A stretch of 6,696 nt of DNA from an uncultured Sphingomonas sp. (GTDB taxonomy: Bacteria > Pseudomonadota > Alphaproteobacteria > Sphingomonadales > Sphingomonadaceae). The notes under the pieces are model-generated. The model was not told the DNA's origin, did no database searches, and saw nothing but the letters and a program-made list of their open reading frames with translations. The stretch is from positions 1 through 6,696 of the forward strand of contig CADCWB010000228.1 in the NCBI GenBank assembly GCA_902806295.1, given 5' to 3'. The translations under genes were made by a program, and so were the position numbers. Shown here one piece after another: positions 1-5,782 of this stretch; positions within the stretch are counted from its first letter, which is position 1; every line of letters starts with the position of its first letter.

Positions 1-125
1 ACACGGAAGGATTGCCGAAGATCGTTGAAGGCCTGCGTCGCCAGGAAGAGCGGATGGGAAGCGATTTCTCCTTCTCGTCGCTGCTACTCGACAAGGCTGA
101 CAAGGGCGAGAAGTTCGGGCGCTAG
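1..125 (+). CDS. C-terminal end of an unidentified protein (5' end outside window)
   Basis: An open frame enters from the left edge and ends at TAG 123-125, giving the last 40 residues of a protein (first full codon at position 3). The tail is charged and ends LLLDKADKGEKFGR. A 'LL..(A/L)..G..F' ending of this sort is common at the C-terminus of FadB/FadJ-type 3-hydroxyacyl-CoA dehydrogenases, so that family is a weak guess only; no catalytic motif is visible. Codon choice is strongly G/C-ending like the neighbouring genes, which supports it being real. Its stop codon interlocks with the stop of the leftward transporter gene, so the two genes converge with no intergenic space. Confidence 0.6.
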   Translation, partial: TEGLPKIVEGLRRQEERMGSDFSFSSLLLDKADKGEKFGR

Positions 126-1294
126 GCTGGCACTCGCTCCGGCAGGCTCATCACCATCAGGCCCGCCAGCGCTGCAACCACGGCGCTGGCGGTAAAGGTG
201 GCTTCGGGTCCCTGCCGATCCCACAGCAATCCGGCCGCCAGGCTGGCGAGCAAGGTGGCGATGCCGGTGGCGAAGTGGAACATGCCGAAGGTCGTTGCAC
301 GAAGCTGCTCGGGCGCGCTGTCGGCAAGCATCCGCGCAAACAGCCCCTGCGTCAGCGCCATGTGCCCGCCCCACAGGAACACTCCCACCGCACCCCACGC
401 CAGCCCGTCGGTGCGCGCCAGCACCAGGTTGCCAGCTACCAGCAGTGCGATACCCGCCACCAGGATCGCTCGTGGATCGCGCCGGTCGCTCAGCACTCCC
501 GCCGGGTAGCTCAGTAACAGATAGGCAAGGTTGAACAGCACCAGCACCAAGGGCGCGGCGGCAAGACTGAGGCCGGCGTAATGGCCCTTGAGGATCAGGA
601 AGCTCTCGGAAAAGCGGGCCAGAGTGAAGACGAACCCGACCATGATCAGTCGGCGGCTTCCCTTGTCGACCTGTCGGAAACCGCTCAGCAGCGGCTGTGG
701 CTTGGTCGGCGTGTGGCGGCTGGGTTCGCGGAGGAACAGCCAGGCGAGGATGACCGATCCGATCGCCGGGATAATCGCGACCCAGAAGACTGCCCGGATA
801 TCCTCCGCGAACAGCCACATCAGAGCGACGGCGGCCAGGGGAGCAAGAAAGGCTCCGACCGTGTCCAGGCTCTGGCGAAGTCCAAAGGCAGCACCGCGAA
901 CCTCCGGCGGAGTCTCGTCGGCGATCATCGCGTCCCGGGGAGCGCCGCGGATGCCCTTGGCCGTACGGTCGATCAGCCTTGCGCCAAGCACGGTGAATGG
1001 TGAAGCGGCTAGCGCGAACAGCGGCTTGGTTAGGGCTGCCAGACCATAGCCGAGCAGGATCCACGGTTTTCGTCGCCCACTACGGTCCGACAGCCGTCCC
1101 GCCGCCAGCTTGGCGAAACTAGCCGTCGCTTCCGCAGCCCCGTCGATGGCGCCAAGCACCGCGACGGAGGCACCCAGCGTTACCGTCAGGAACAACGGCA
1201 GCAGCGCGTGGTAGATCTCGGACGACAGGTCCATCAGCAGGCTGACGAACCCCAATACCCAAACGGTGCGCGGCAGGCGGGGACGGGCGATCAC
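122..1294 (-). CDS. Major facilitator superfamily (MFS) transporter
   Basis: A 390-aa inner-membrane protein, the normal length for a 12-helix MFS carrier. Many hydrophobic segments are visible in two halves (about residues 10-190 and 215-385), separated by a polar loop near 190-215. The signature loop between helices 2 and 3 is present as GRLSDRSGRRKP at residues 66-77, and a decayed copy, GVLSDRRDPR, occurs at the equivalent place in the second half (266-275). A charged, well-conserved-looking stretch DRTAKGIRGAPRDAMIAD lies at 109-126, a feature of one MFS_1 subgroup of uncharacterised exporters. The substrate cannot be read from the sequence; proton-coupled efflux is the usual role of relatives. 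The start is GTG at 1292-1294: an in-frame TAA lies only four codons upstream and no other start exists between them. There is no good Shine-Dalgarno, but the stop of the 78-aa gene is only 13 bases upstream, so translation may be coupled to it. Confidence 0.9.
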   Translation of the reverse strand: MIARPRLPRTVWVLGFVSLLMDLSSEIYHALLPLFLTVTLGASVAVLGAIDGAAEATASFAKLAAGRLSDRSGRRKPWILLGYGLAALTKPLFALAASPFTVLGARLIDRTAKGIRGAPRDAMIADETPPEVRGAAFGLRQSLDTVGAFLAPLAAVALMWLFAEDIRAVFWVAIIPAIGSVILAWLFLREPSRHTPTKPQPLLSGFRQVDKGSRRLIMVGFVFTLARFSESFLILKGHYAGLSLAAAPLVLVLFNLAYLLLSYPAGVLSDRRDPRAILVAGIALLVAGNLVLARTDGLAWGAVGVFLWGGHMALTQGLFARMLADSAPEQLRATTFGMFHFATGIATLLASLAAGLLWDRQGPEATFTASAVVAALAGLMVMSLPERVPA

Positions 1295-1307
1295 CGCCGA
1301 TGCTTAG

Positions 1308-1544
1308 CTACTTCTTGCCGGCATTGCTCCTGCGGGTTTGCCAGCCCTTCTTGGCGGCCTCGCTCCGGCTGTTGCTGCGACCCGATCCGCTCTCCTTGCC
1401 GCCGCCTTCCTGCTTGTTGACGGTCGCCCAGGCTCGGCGTTCGGCCTCGTCCTTGCTGATGCCGCGCTTCTCGTAGCCTTCCTCGATATGCTCGGCCTTA
1501 CGCTTCTGCTTGTCGGTGTAAGCGCTCTTGTCTCCCTGCGGCAT
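1308..1544 (-). CDS. Small charged protein of the 'plasmid stabilization protein' type
   Basis: A 78-aa, very hydrophilic protein. Residues 9-44 are rich in Lys, Glu and Arg and look helical (YTDKQKRKAEHIEEGYEKRG, then EAERRAWATVN). A Gly/Ser-rich linker follows (about 47-60), then a basic tail AAKKGWQTRRSNAGKK. I recognise this as a family common in alpha- and other proteobacteria that databases often label 'plasmid stabilization protein'. That name is not backed by a known mechanism, and nothing here suggests a plasmid. The tail recalls the KGG-type repeats of small stress proteins, which is inference. The frame extends upstream to 1652, but the start at 1544 is decided by an excellent GGAGGT ribosome binding site six bases before this ATG; the longer version would run into typA. 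It lies first in a probable two-gene leftward unit with the MFS gene. Confidence 0.85.
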   Translation of the reverse strand: MPQGDKSAYTDKQKRKAEHIEEGYEKRGISKDEAERRAWATVNKQEGGGKESGSGRSNSRSEAAKKGWQTRRSNAGKK

Positions 1545-1550
1545 CGTTCG

Positions 1551-1556
1551 ACCTCC
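1551..1556 (-). promoter_or_regulatory. Ribosome binding site of the 78-aa gene
   Basis: GGAGGT on the minus strand, six bases before the ATG at 1544. This near-perfect Shine-Dalgarno fixes the start of the small protein and argues against the 36-residue upstream extension of the same frame. Confidence 0.85.
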
Positions 1557-1566
1557 ATCTGGTGTG

Positions 1567-1592
1567 GACGGTTGCTGCAACGCACCAATTCC
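1567..1592 (-). promoter_or_regulatory. Possible EcfG (general stress sigma factor) type promoter for the 78-aa gene
   Basis: Reading leftward there is GGAAT (1592-1588), a 17-base spacer, then CGTC (1570-1567). The alphaproteobacterial EcfG promoter consensus is GGAAC, 16-17 bases, then CGTT, so each half differs by one base. A transcript would begin near 1560, just in front of the ribosome binding site, which is a plausible position. Two mismatches in nine informative bases make chance occurrence possible. Confidence 0.3.
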
Positions 1593-1600
1593 GCTAGGGG
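1572..1600 (+). promoter_or_regulatory. Possible promoter for typA
   Basis: TTGCTG (1572-1577), a 17-base spacer, then TAGGGG (1595-1600) could serve as -35 and -10 hexamers of a housekeeping promoter reading into typA. The -10 is poor, but resembles the TAGGTG that sits 17 bases from a perfect TTGACA in front of the tRNA gene in this same window. A small perfect inverted repeat, GTTGC-T-GCAAC (1571-1581), overlaps the -35. Positional support only. Confidence 0.3.
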
Positions 1601-1615
1601 GCGCGCGACTTCTCC

Positions 1616-1620
1616 AAGGA
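1616..1620 (+). promoter_or_regulatory. typA: Ribosome binding site of typA
   Basis: AAGGA six bases before the ATG at 1627. It decides the start of TypA in favour of MNLRNVAIIAHVDHGK; the frame stays open 33 codons further upstream, but that extension overlaps the divergent promoter region and does not look like protein. Confidence 0.75.
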
Positions 1621-1626
1621 AAACCG

Positions 1627-3444
1627 ATGAACCTCCGCAACGTGGCGATCATCGCCCACGTCGATCATGGCAAGACCACGCTCGTCGACCAGCTGTTCCG
1701 CCAATCCGGCACCTTCCGCGACAACCAGCGCGTTGAGGAGCGGGCGATGGACTCCAACGATCTCGAAAAAGAGCGCGGGATCACCATCCTTGCCAAGTGC
1801 ACCTCGGTCGAATGGCACGGTACGCACATCAACATCGTCGACACCCCCGGCCACGCCGATTTCGGCGCCGAGGTGGAGCGTATTCTGTCGATGGTTGACG
1901 GCGTGATCCTGCTGGTGGACTCGGCCGAAGGACCAATGCCGCAGACCAAGTTCGTGACCGGCAAGGCGCTGAGCCTCGGCCTCAAGCCAATCGTCGTAGT
2001 CAACAAGATCGACCGTCCCGACGCGCGTCCGGCCGAAGTGCTGGACGAAGTTTTCGAACTGTTCCTAAACCTGGAGGCGGACGACGAGCAACTCGACTTT
2101 CCGGTGCTCTATGCCTCCGGCCGCGCCGGTTACGCTGGGGAGCTGGACACGGTCCGCGACGGCGACCTCAACCCGCTGTTCCAGAAGATCGTGGACCATG
2201 TGCCCGCCCCGGCGCTGGACCCGGCTGGCGAATTCAAGATGCTTGCCACGCTGCTTAGCCGCGACAGTTTTCTTGGGCGAATTCTCACCGGCCGCATCGA
2301 AAGCGGCACTCTCAACGTCAACGATCCGATCCGCGCCGTCGACGTGAGCGGGAAGACGGTCGAGGACGGCCGTGTCTCCAAGCTCTTTGCGTTCCAGGGT
2401 CTTGAGCGAGTGCCGGTGGAGAGCGCCAAAGCCGGTGACATCGTCGCCATCGCCGGTCTGATGAAAGCCACCGTCTCCAACACCATCGGCACGCCGCAGA
2501 ATACCGAGCCGCTGCACGCCCGCGAGATCGACCCGCCGACGCTCAGCATGACTTTCGCCGTCAACGACAGCCCATTTGCGGGCAAGGACGGCGACAAAGT
2601 GCAGAGCCGCGTCATTCGCGAGCGGCTGGAGCGCGAAGCGGAGGGCAATGTTGCCATCCGGATCAGTGAAACGCCGGGCGGCGAGGCGTTCGAAGTTGCC
2701 GGTCGCGGCGAGCTTCAGCTGGGGGTGGTGATCGAAACGCTTCGGCGCGAGGGCTTCGAGCTCAGCATCAGCCGTCCGCGCGTGCTGTTCCGCGACGGCC
2801 CGAACGGCCGCGAGGAGCCGTACGAAACGGTCGTAATCGACGTTGACGACGAATTCGCCGGCACGGTCGTCGAGAAGATGGCCATGCGCAAGGCGGAGAT
2901 GACAGACATGCGTCCCTCCGGCGGGGGCAAGACCCGGATTACCTTCTCCGCTCCGTCGCGAGGCCTGATCGGCTATCATGGCGAGTTCCTGTCGGACACC
3001 CGCGGGACCGGCATCATGAACCGATTGTTCGAGAAGTACGGCCCCTACAAGGGTCCGATCACCGGCCGGCAGAACGGCGTGCTGATCTCGATGGAGACGG
3101 GGGCGGCGGTGGCCTACTCGCTCAACATGCTTGAAGAGCGCGGCGTGCTGTTCATCTCGCCCGGCGACGACCTCTACGAGGGCATGGTGATCGGCGAGAA
3201 CGCCAAGCCGCAGGACCTGGAGGTCAACCCGCTCAAGTCCAAGCAGCTGACCAACTTCCGTGCCTCGGGCAAGGACGAAGGCATCCGCCTGACCCCGCCG
3301 CGGCGGATGACGCTGGAGCAGGCGATCGCCTACATCCAGGACGACGAGCTAGTCGAGGTCACCCCCAAGGTAGTGCGGATCCGTAAGCGCCATTTGGACC
3401 CGCATGAGCGCAAGCGGCAGTCACGCAAGGCCGAGGCCGCCTAA
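1627..3444 (+). CDS. typA: Ribosome-associated translational GTPase TypA/BipA
   Basis: A 605-aa protein, the normal length for TypA/BipA, an EF-G-like GTPase that binds the ribosome and aids 50S assembly and growth under stress such as cold. All G motifs are intact: G1 AHVDHGKT (residues 10-17), G2 in ERGIT (49-53), G3 DTPGH (72-76), G4 NKID (126-129) and the TypA-typical G5 region YASGRAG (162-168). After the GTPase domain come the beta-barrel domain II (roughly 200-300), the EF-G-like domains III and V (roughly 305-480, with GRGELQLG and the RGLIGYHGEFLSDTRGTGIM stretch) and the TypA-specific C-terminal domain (about 485-605), which contains the conserved NLRASGKDE-like segment as NFRASGKDE. 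The end is basic (KRQSRKAEAA). It appears to be a single-gene unit: divergent promoter region upstream and a strong hairpin right after the stop. Nothing is truncated or odd. Confidence 0.97.
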   Translation: MNLRNVAIIAHVDHGKTTLVDQLFRQSGTFRDNQRVEERAMDSNDLEKERGITILAKCTSVEWHGTHINIVDTPGHADFGAEVERILSMVDGVILLVDSAEGPMPQTKFVTGKALSLGLKPIVVVNKIDRPDARPAEVLDEVFELFLNLEADDEQLDFPVLYASGRAGYAGELDTVRDGDLNPLFQKIVDHVPAPALDPAGEFKMLATLLSRDSFLGRILTGRIESGTLNVNDPIRAVDVSGKTVEDGRVSKLFAFQGLERVPVESAKAGDIVAIAGLMKATVSNTIGTPQNTEPLHAREIDPPTLSMTFAVNDSPFAGKDGDKVQSRVIRERLEREAEGNVAIRISETPGGEAFEVAGRGELQLGVVIETLRREGFELSISRPRVLFRDGPNGREEPYETVVIDVDDEFAGTVVEKMAMRKAEMTDMRPSGGGKTRITFSAPSRGLIGYHGEFLSDTRGTGIMNRLFEKYGPYKGPITGRQNGVLISMETGAAVAYSLNMLEERGVLFISPGDDLYEGMVIGENAKPQDLEVNPLKSKQLTNFRASGKDEGIRLTPPRRMTLEQAIAYIQDDELVEVTPKVVRIRKRHLDPHERKRQSRKAEAA

Positions 3445-3451
3445 GGGCCTA

Positions 3452-3494
3452 AGACGAGCAACTCAGCTCACCGGCTGAGCTGCTCGGTTCGTCT
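3452..3494 (+). terminator. Long hairpin just after typA, probable transcription end
   Basis: Starting eight bases after the typA stop, GAGCA-a-CTCAGC (3456-3467) pairs with GCTGAG-c-TGCTC (3474-3485) with a single A/C mismatch and a short loop, and the flanking AGAC (3452-3455) can pair with GTCT (3491-3494) across a one-sided bulge. The position and stability fit a terminator or 3' end stabiliser. The following bases (AAGTCTCTG) lack a run of T, so it is not a textbook intrinsic terminator; a Rho-assisted or processing role is possible. Confidence 0.6.
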
Positions 3495-3617
3495 AAGTCT
3501 CTGTCCCGCAATGGGAACTGTTTCGAGCTTCAGCTTGGCTCCCACACGACTCGTCGGGCGCTGGGTTGCCCCGTCCGCCGGAATCCGTATCCCGCTCCCA
3601 CTAGTTAGCGAGAGCGA

Positions 3618-3710
3618 AGGAGCCGGGCGTTAAGCCGGCTTTCCTGGGCGAGACGGATGAGAGACCCCCGCGACGCGCCCCATCGGCGCAAGTGGTGCGG
3701 GAAGGACCTC
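3618..3710 (+). promoter_or_regulatory. Structured leader of the cell wall hydrolase gene (two hairpins)
   Basis: Two strong hairpins lie in tandem before the ATG at 3733. The first pairs AGCCGG (3621-3626) with CCGGCT (3635-3640) over an eight-base loop and can extend with AGG/CCT (3618-3620 with 3643-3645). The second is longer: GAG...G.CC (3659-3666) with GG.C..CTC (3704-3710), CCCGC (3667-3671) with GCGGG (3697-3701), and an apical GCGCC/GGCGC stem (3675-3679 with 3685-3689). It ends 22 bases before the start codon, leaving the start region open. I do not recognise it as a known riboswitch class. High G+C makes some pairing expected by chance. Confidence 0.4.
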
Positions 3711-3732
3711 AGCCGCAGAGACGAAAGACAGG

Positions 3733-4431
3733 ATGACCCGTTTCTTCGGTGCCGGCCGTGCGTCGGCTCTTGCCGCCTTGCTCCTGCTGGGAATCGGGGC
3801 CTCGACCGAGGCCAGTGCACAGCTTGCCGCCAGCGCCGAAGCGCCGCTTGTCAACGCGGTCGGTTCAAAGCCCGCGACCGCCAGCGCCATTGCTCCCGCA
3901 GTCGTCGCCAGTGCTGCGCTTCCGAAGCCAACGCCTTCGCTACTGACTGCGACCGCGAGCACCGCCGCTCAGCCCCTTGCCAGCATCGCCGCAACTCTGC
4001 CGGTGACGCATGCGGGGCTGTGGCCGCTGGTCTGGGCCAACATGACGGGCGCCTCGCTGGACGAGGAGCAGAACTGCATCGCCACGGCGGTCTACTTCGA
4101 GGCGCGGGGCGAACCCTTCGACGGGCAGCTGGCCGTCGCGGAAGTGGTCATGAACCGCGCCCTGAGCGGGCGTTATCCGACCAGCTACTGTGCGGTTGTG
4201 AAGCAGCCCTGGCAGTTCTCGTTCGTCCGCAGCGGACGCTTTCCGCGCGTCGATGAGAGCAGCCCGGCCTGGGCCTATGCGCAGGCGATCAGCCGCATCG
4301 CCAAGCAGCGGCTGGCCGACGCGCTGCCCGATGATGTGCTGTGGTATCACGCCGATTATGTCGCGCCTGTCTGGGGGCGACGGCTAAGCCGGGTTGAGAA
4401 GATCGGCGCTCACATCTTCTACCGCGCCTAG
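3733..4431 (+). CDS. Secreted cell wall hydrolase, SleB/Hydrolase_2 family
   Basis: A 232-aa exported protein predicted to cleave peptidoglycan glycan strands in the periplasm, as SleB-type lytic transglycosylases do. Residues 1-29 form a signal peptide: basic start (TRFFGAGR), hydrophobic core (ALAALLLLGIGA) and an ASA cleavage site at 27-29. Residues 30-100 are a low-complexity Ala/Pro/Ser/Thr linker. The catalytic domain spans about 105-231 and opens with CIATAVYFEARGEPFDGQ (115-132), whose EARGE contains the conserved catalytic glutamate of the family, followed by LAVAEVVMNR (133-142) and QFSFVRSGRFP (161-171). Two cysteines (115 and 153) could form a disulfide. The ATG was chosen because it gives a complete signal peptide; the Shine-Dalgarno is weak (AGG too close, GAAAG a little upstream). 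The gene stands alone between typA and a leftward tRNA, behind a structured leader. The natural role (growth, division or turnover) cannot be read from the sequence. Confidence 0.9.
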   Translation: MTRFFGAGRASALAALLLLGIGASTEASAQLAASAEAPLVNAVGSKPATASAIAPAVVASAALPKPTPSLLTATASTAAQPLASIAATLPVTHAGLWPLVWANMTGASLDEEQNCIATAVYFEARGEPFDGQLAVAEVVMNRALSGRYPTSYCAVVKQPWQFSFVRSGRFPRVDESSPAWAYAQAISRIAKQRLADALPDDVLWYHADYVAPVWGRRLSRVEKIGAHIFYRA

Positions 4432-4510
4432 CCTGCGATGGCTCAATCAGCTTAATTTGGCTTGCGCGCGCCTACAGCCGACGGTTCGCTGGTGCATTTG
4501 AAGCTTCGGC

Positions 4511-4584
4511 TGGATGCCCGACGTGGATTCGAACCACGATTGACGGAGTCAGAGTCCGTAGTCTTACCATTAGACGATCGGGCA
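4511..4584 (-). tRNA. tRNA-Gln, anticodon CTG
   Basis: Read on the minus strand, the sequence folds into a complete cloverleaf: acceptor TGCCCGA (4584-4578) with TCGGGCA (4521-4515), D stem GTCT/AGAC, anticodon stem ACGGA/TCCGT around loop CTCTGAC, a four-base variable loop, and T arm CGTGG-TTCGAAT-CCACG. The anticodon is CTG, which reads CAG, glutamine. The CCA end is encoded (4511-4513 on the plus strand read TGG). The weak U1-A72 acceptor end pair is typical of bacterial tRNA-Gln. The base before CCA is T (position 73), whereas E. coli tRNA-Gln has G73; I judge identity from the anticodon, and in most alphaproteobacteria Gln-tRNA is made through Glu-tRNA and GatCAB. Confidence 0.96.
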
Positions 4585-4601
4585 GCGTCGCCGCGGGCGC
4601 T

Positions 4602-4630
4602 CACCTAGGTTGGGGGGCTTTAACTGTCAA
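4602..4630 (-). promoter_or_regulatory. Promoter of the tRNA-Gln gene
   Basis: On the minus strand a perfect TTGACA (4630-4625) is followed, after exactly 17 bases, by TAGGTG (4607-4602), then a G/C-rich stretch (GCGCCCGCGG) where transcription would begin, about ten bases before the mature tRNA 5' end at 4584. A consensus -35, correct spacing and a G/C-rich discriminator are the usual build of stable-RNA promoters under stringent control. The -10 matches only partly, as is common in alphaproteobacteria. Confidence 0.65.
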
Positions 4631-4723
4631 CTTGCCCCCGATGCCAAGTTCCGGTTAGACCACCGCCAAGTCAGCCGTTTGCCCGACTCTGGGTCAAGTG
4701 AGCGGTGAAGATAAGATTGGGCG

Positions 4724-5782
4724 ATGTTTATGGCGCAATTTGCCGCCAGCGCGCCGCTTGGCCTTCGCGGCCACCAAGTGGCCACCGACCGAAATCTCCT
4801 AGTGGGGGCGTGTCGGCACACCTATGCCGCGATCGACCTTGGCACCAACAACTGCCGGCTGCTGGTCGCCCGTCCAACGGATGGAGGCTTCACGGTCGTG
4901 GATGCCTTTTCGCGCGTGGTTCGGCTTGGGGAGGGGCTGGCTCACAGCGGCCGGCTGAGCGGCGATGCAATGGACCGGGCAGTGGAAGCGCTGGCCGTAT
5001 GCGCCGACAAGCTGAAGCGCCGTCGTGTCACCCTCGCCCGCTCGGTTGCAACCGAAGCCTGTCGCCGCGCCGCTAACGGCCGCCATTTCATCGAGCGGGT
5101 GCGGCAGGAAACCGGGGTGGCGTTGGAGATCATCGCGCCGCAGGAGGAAGCTAGGCTGGCCGTGCTCGGCTGCCACAAGCTACTGGAGCCTGGCGATGGA
5201 CCGGCGCTGATCTTCGATATCGGTGGCGGGTCGACCGAGCTGGTGCTGGTCGAACCGGCGGTCGGCGACGATGAGATGCCACGGATCAAGGCCTGGTGGA
5301 GCGCTCCGTGGGGCGTCGTCTCGCTGACCGAAAGCGAGGGCCAGGCGGCGATCGAGGGCGAGGACCGGGTGCCTGCTTATCATCGCATGCGGGAGCGGGC
5401 CCGGCAAGCCTTTGCTCGCTTCGCCGAACTGCTGCCGCGCGATGCGGAGAACATCCGCCTGTTGGGGACTTCCGGAACGGTGACCACGCTTGCGTCGGTC
5501 CACCTCGCCCTGCCGAGCTATGATCGTCGGGCTGTAGACGGCCTGCACGTACCGATCAGTGCCATGCGCGAGATCAGCACCGCCATCGCCGCCATGGACT
5601 TCGGCGAACGCTCAGCCTTGCCGTGCATCGGGTCGGAGCGGGCAGATTTGGTTGTTGCCGGCTGTGCCATCCTAGAGGCGATCCTCGACATCTGGCCGGC
5701 CGAGCAGCTGGGCGTGGCCGACCGCGGGATACGCGAAGGCATCCTGCGCGCACTCATGGCCCGCGACGGCTACGTGCTTTGA
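4724..5782 (+). CDS. Ppx/GppA family phosphatase (exopolyphosphatase or pppGpp phosphatase)
   Basis: A 352-aa member of the ASKHA-fold Ppx/GppA family, cytosolic enzymes that remove terminal phosphate from polyphosphate and/or hydrolyse pppGpp to ppGpp. Visible family motifs in order: phosphate-1 loop AAIDLGTNNCR (35-45), SVATEACRRAANG (107-119), APQEEARLA (138-146), phosphate-2 loop FDIGGGSTEL (164-173), GTSGTVTTLA (248-257), GSERADLVVAG (303-313) and VADRGIREGIL (331-341). It is the short two-subdomain form, without the C-terminal helical domains of the roughly 500-aa E. coli Ppx. Which substrate is preferred cannot be told from sequence. The start is uncertain: ATG 4724 or ATG 4730 give a 30-odd residue N-terminal extension with no recognised motif, and GTG 4802 is also possible; none has a clear Shine-Dalgarno. 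The stop overlaps the start of rlmE, indicating one transcript. Confidence 0.92.
   Translation: MFMAQFAASAPLGLRGHQVATDRNLLVGACRHTYAAIDLGTNNCRLLVARPTDGGFTVVDAFSRVVRLGEGLAHSGRLSGDAMDRAVEALAVCADKLKRRRVTLARSVATEACRRAANGRHFIERVRQETGVALEIIAPQEEARLAVLGCHKLLEPGDGPALIFDIGGGSTELVLVEPAVGDDEMPRIKAWWSAPWGVVSLTESEGQAAIEGEDRVPAYHRMRERARQAFARFAELLPRDAENIRLLGTSGTVTTLASVHLALPSYDRRAVDGLHVPISAMREISTAIAAMDFGERSALPCIGSERADLVVAGCAILEAILDIWPAEQLGVADRGIREGILRALMARDGYVL

Noticed and set aside
84..1064. A 326-codon minus-strand frame overlapping the MFS gene
   Set aside because: The translation is rich in Arg, Gly and Pro without domains, while the other minus frame encodes a clear MFS transporter.
2065..2979. A 304-codon open frame on the minus strand inside typA
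   Set aside because: It lies opposite a complete, conserved GTPase gene, has no ribosome binding site and no recognisable motif. Long antisense frames are normal in G+C-rich genes.
3560..3660. Fragments (GGAATCCGT, AGTTAGCGAG) that recall pieces of the c-di-AMP (ydaO) riboswitch, which controls cell wall hydrolases in some Gram-positive bacteria
   Set aside because: The order, spacing and core paired elements of that riboswitch are absent, and it is not expected in this kind of organism. Likely chance similarity.
3657..4256. A 199-codon open frame starting before and overlapping the cell wall hydrolase
   Set aside because: It is out of frame with a gene that has a signal peptide and a recognisable catalytic domain, and its product is Arg/Cys-rich with no domain: a G+C-driven shadow.
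4432..4510. Searched for a terminator between the convergent hydrolase and tRNA genes
   Set aside because: Only weak short inverted repeats are present and no T-run on either strand; nothing convincing enough to list.
4511..4584. tRNA gene as a possible integration site for a mobile element
   Set aside because: No integrase gene and no repeated copy of the tRNA 3' end are seen within the window.
4625..4650. GGAAC followed 16 bases later by GTT on the minus strand (EcfG-like) upstream of the tRNA
   Set aside because: Spacing to the full four-base -10 is 15, outside the normal 16-17, and the site overlaps a much better housekeeping promoter for the tRNA.
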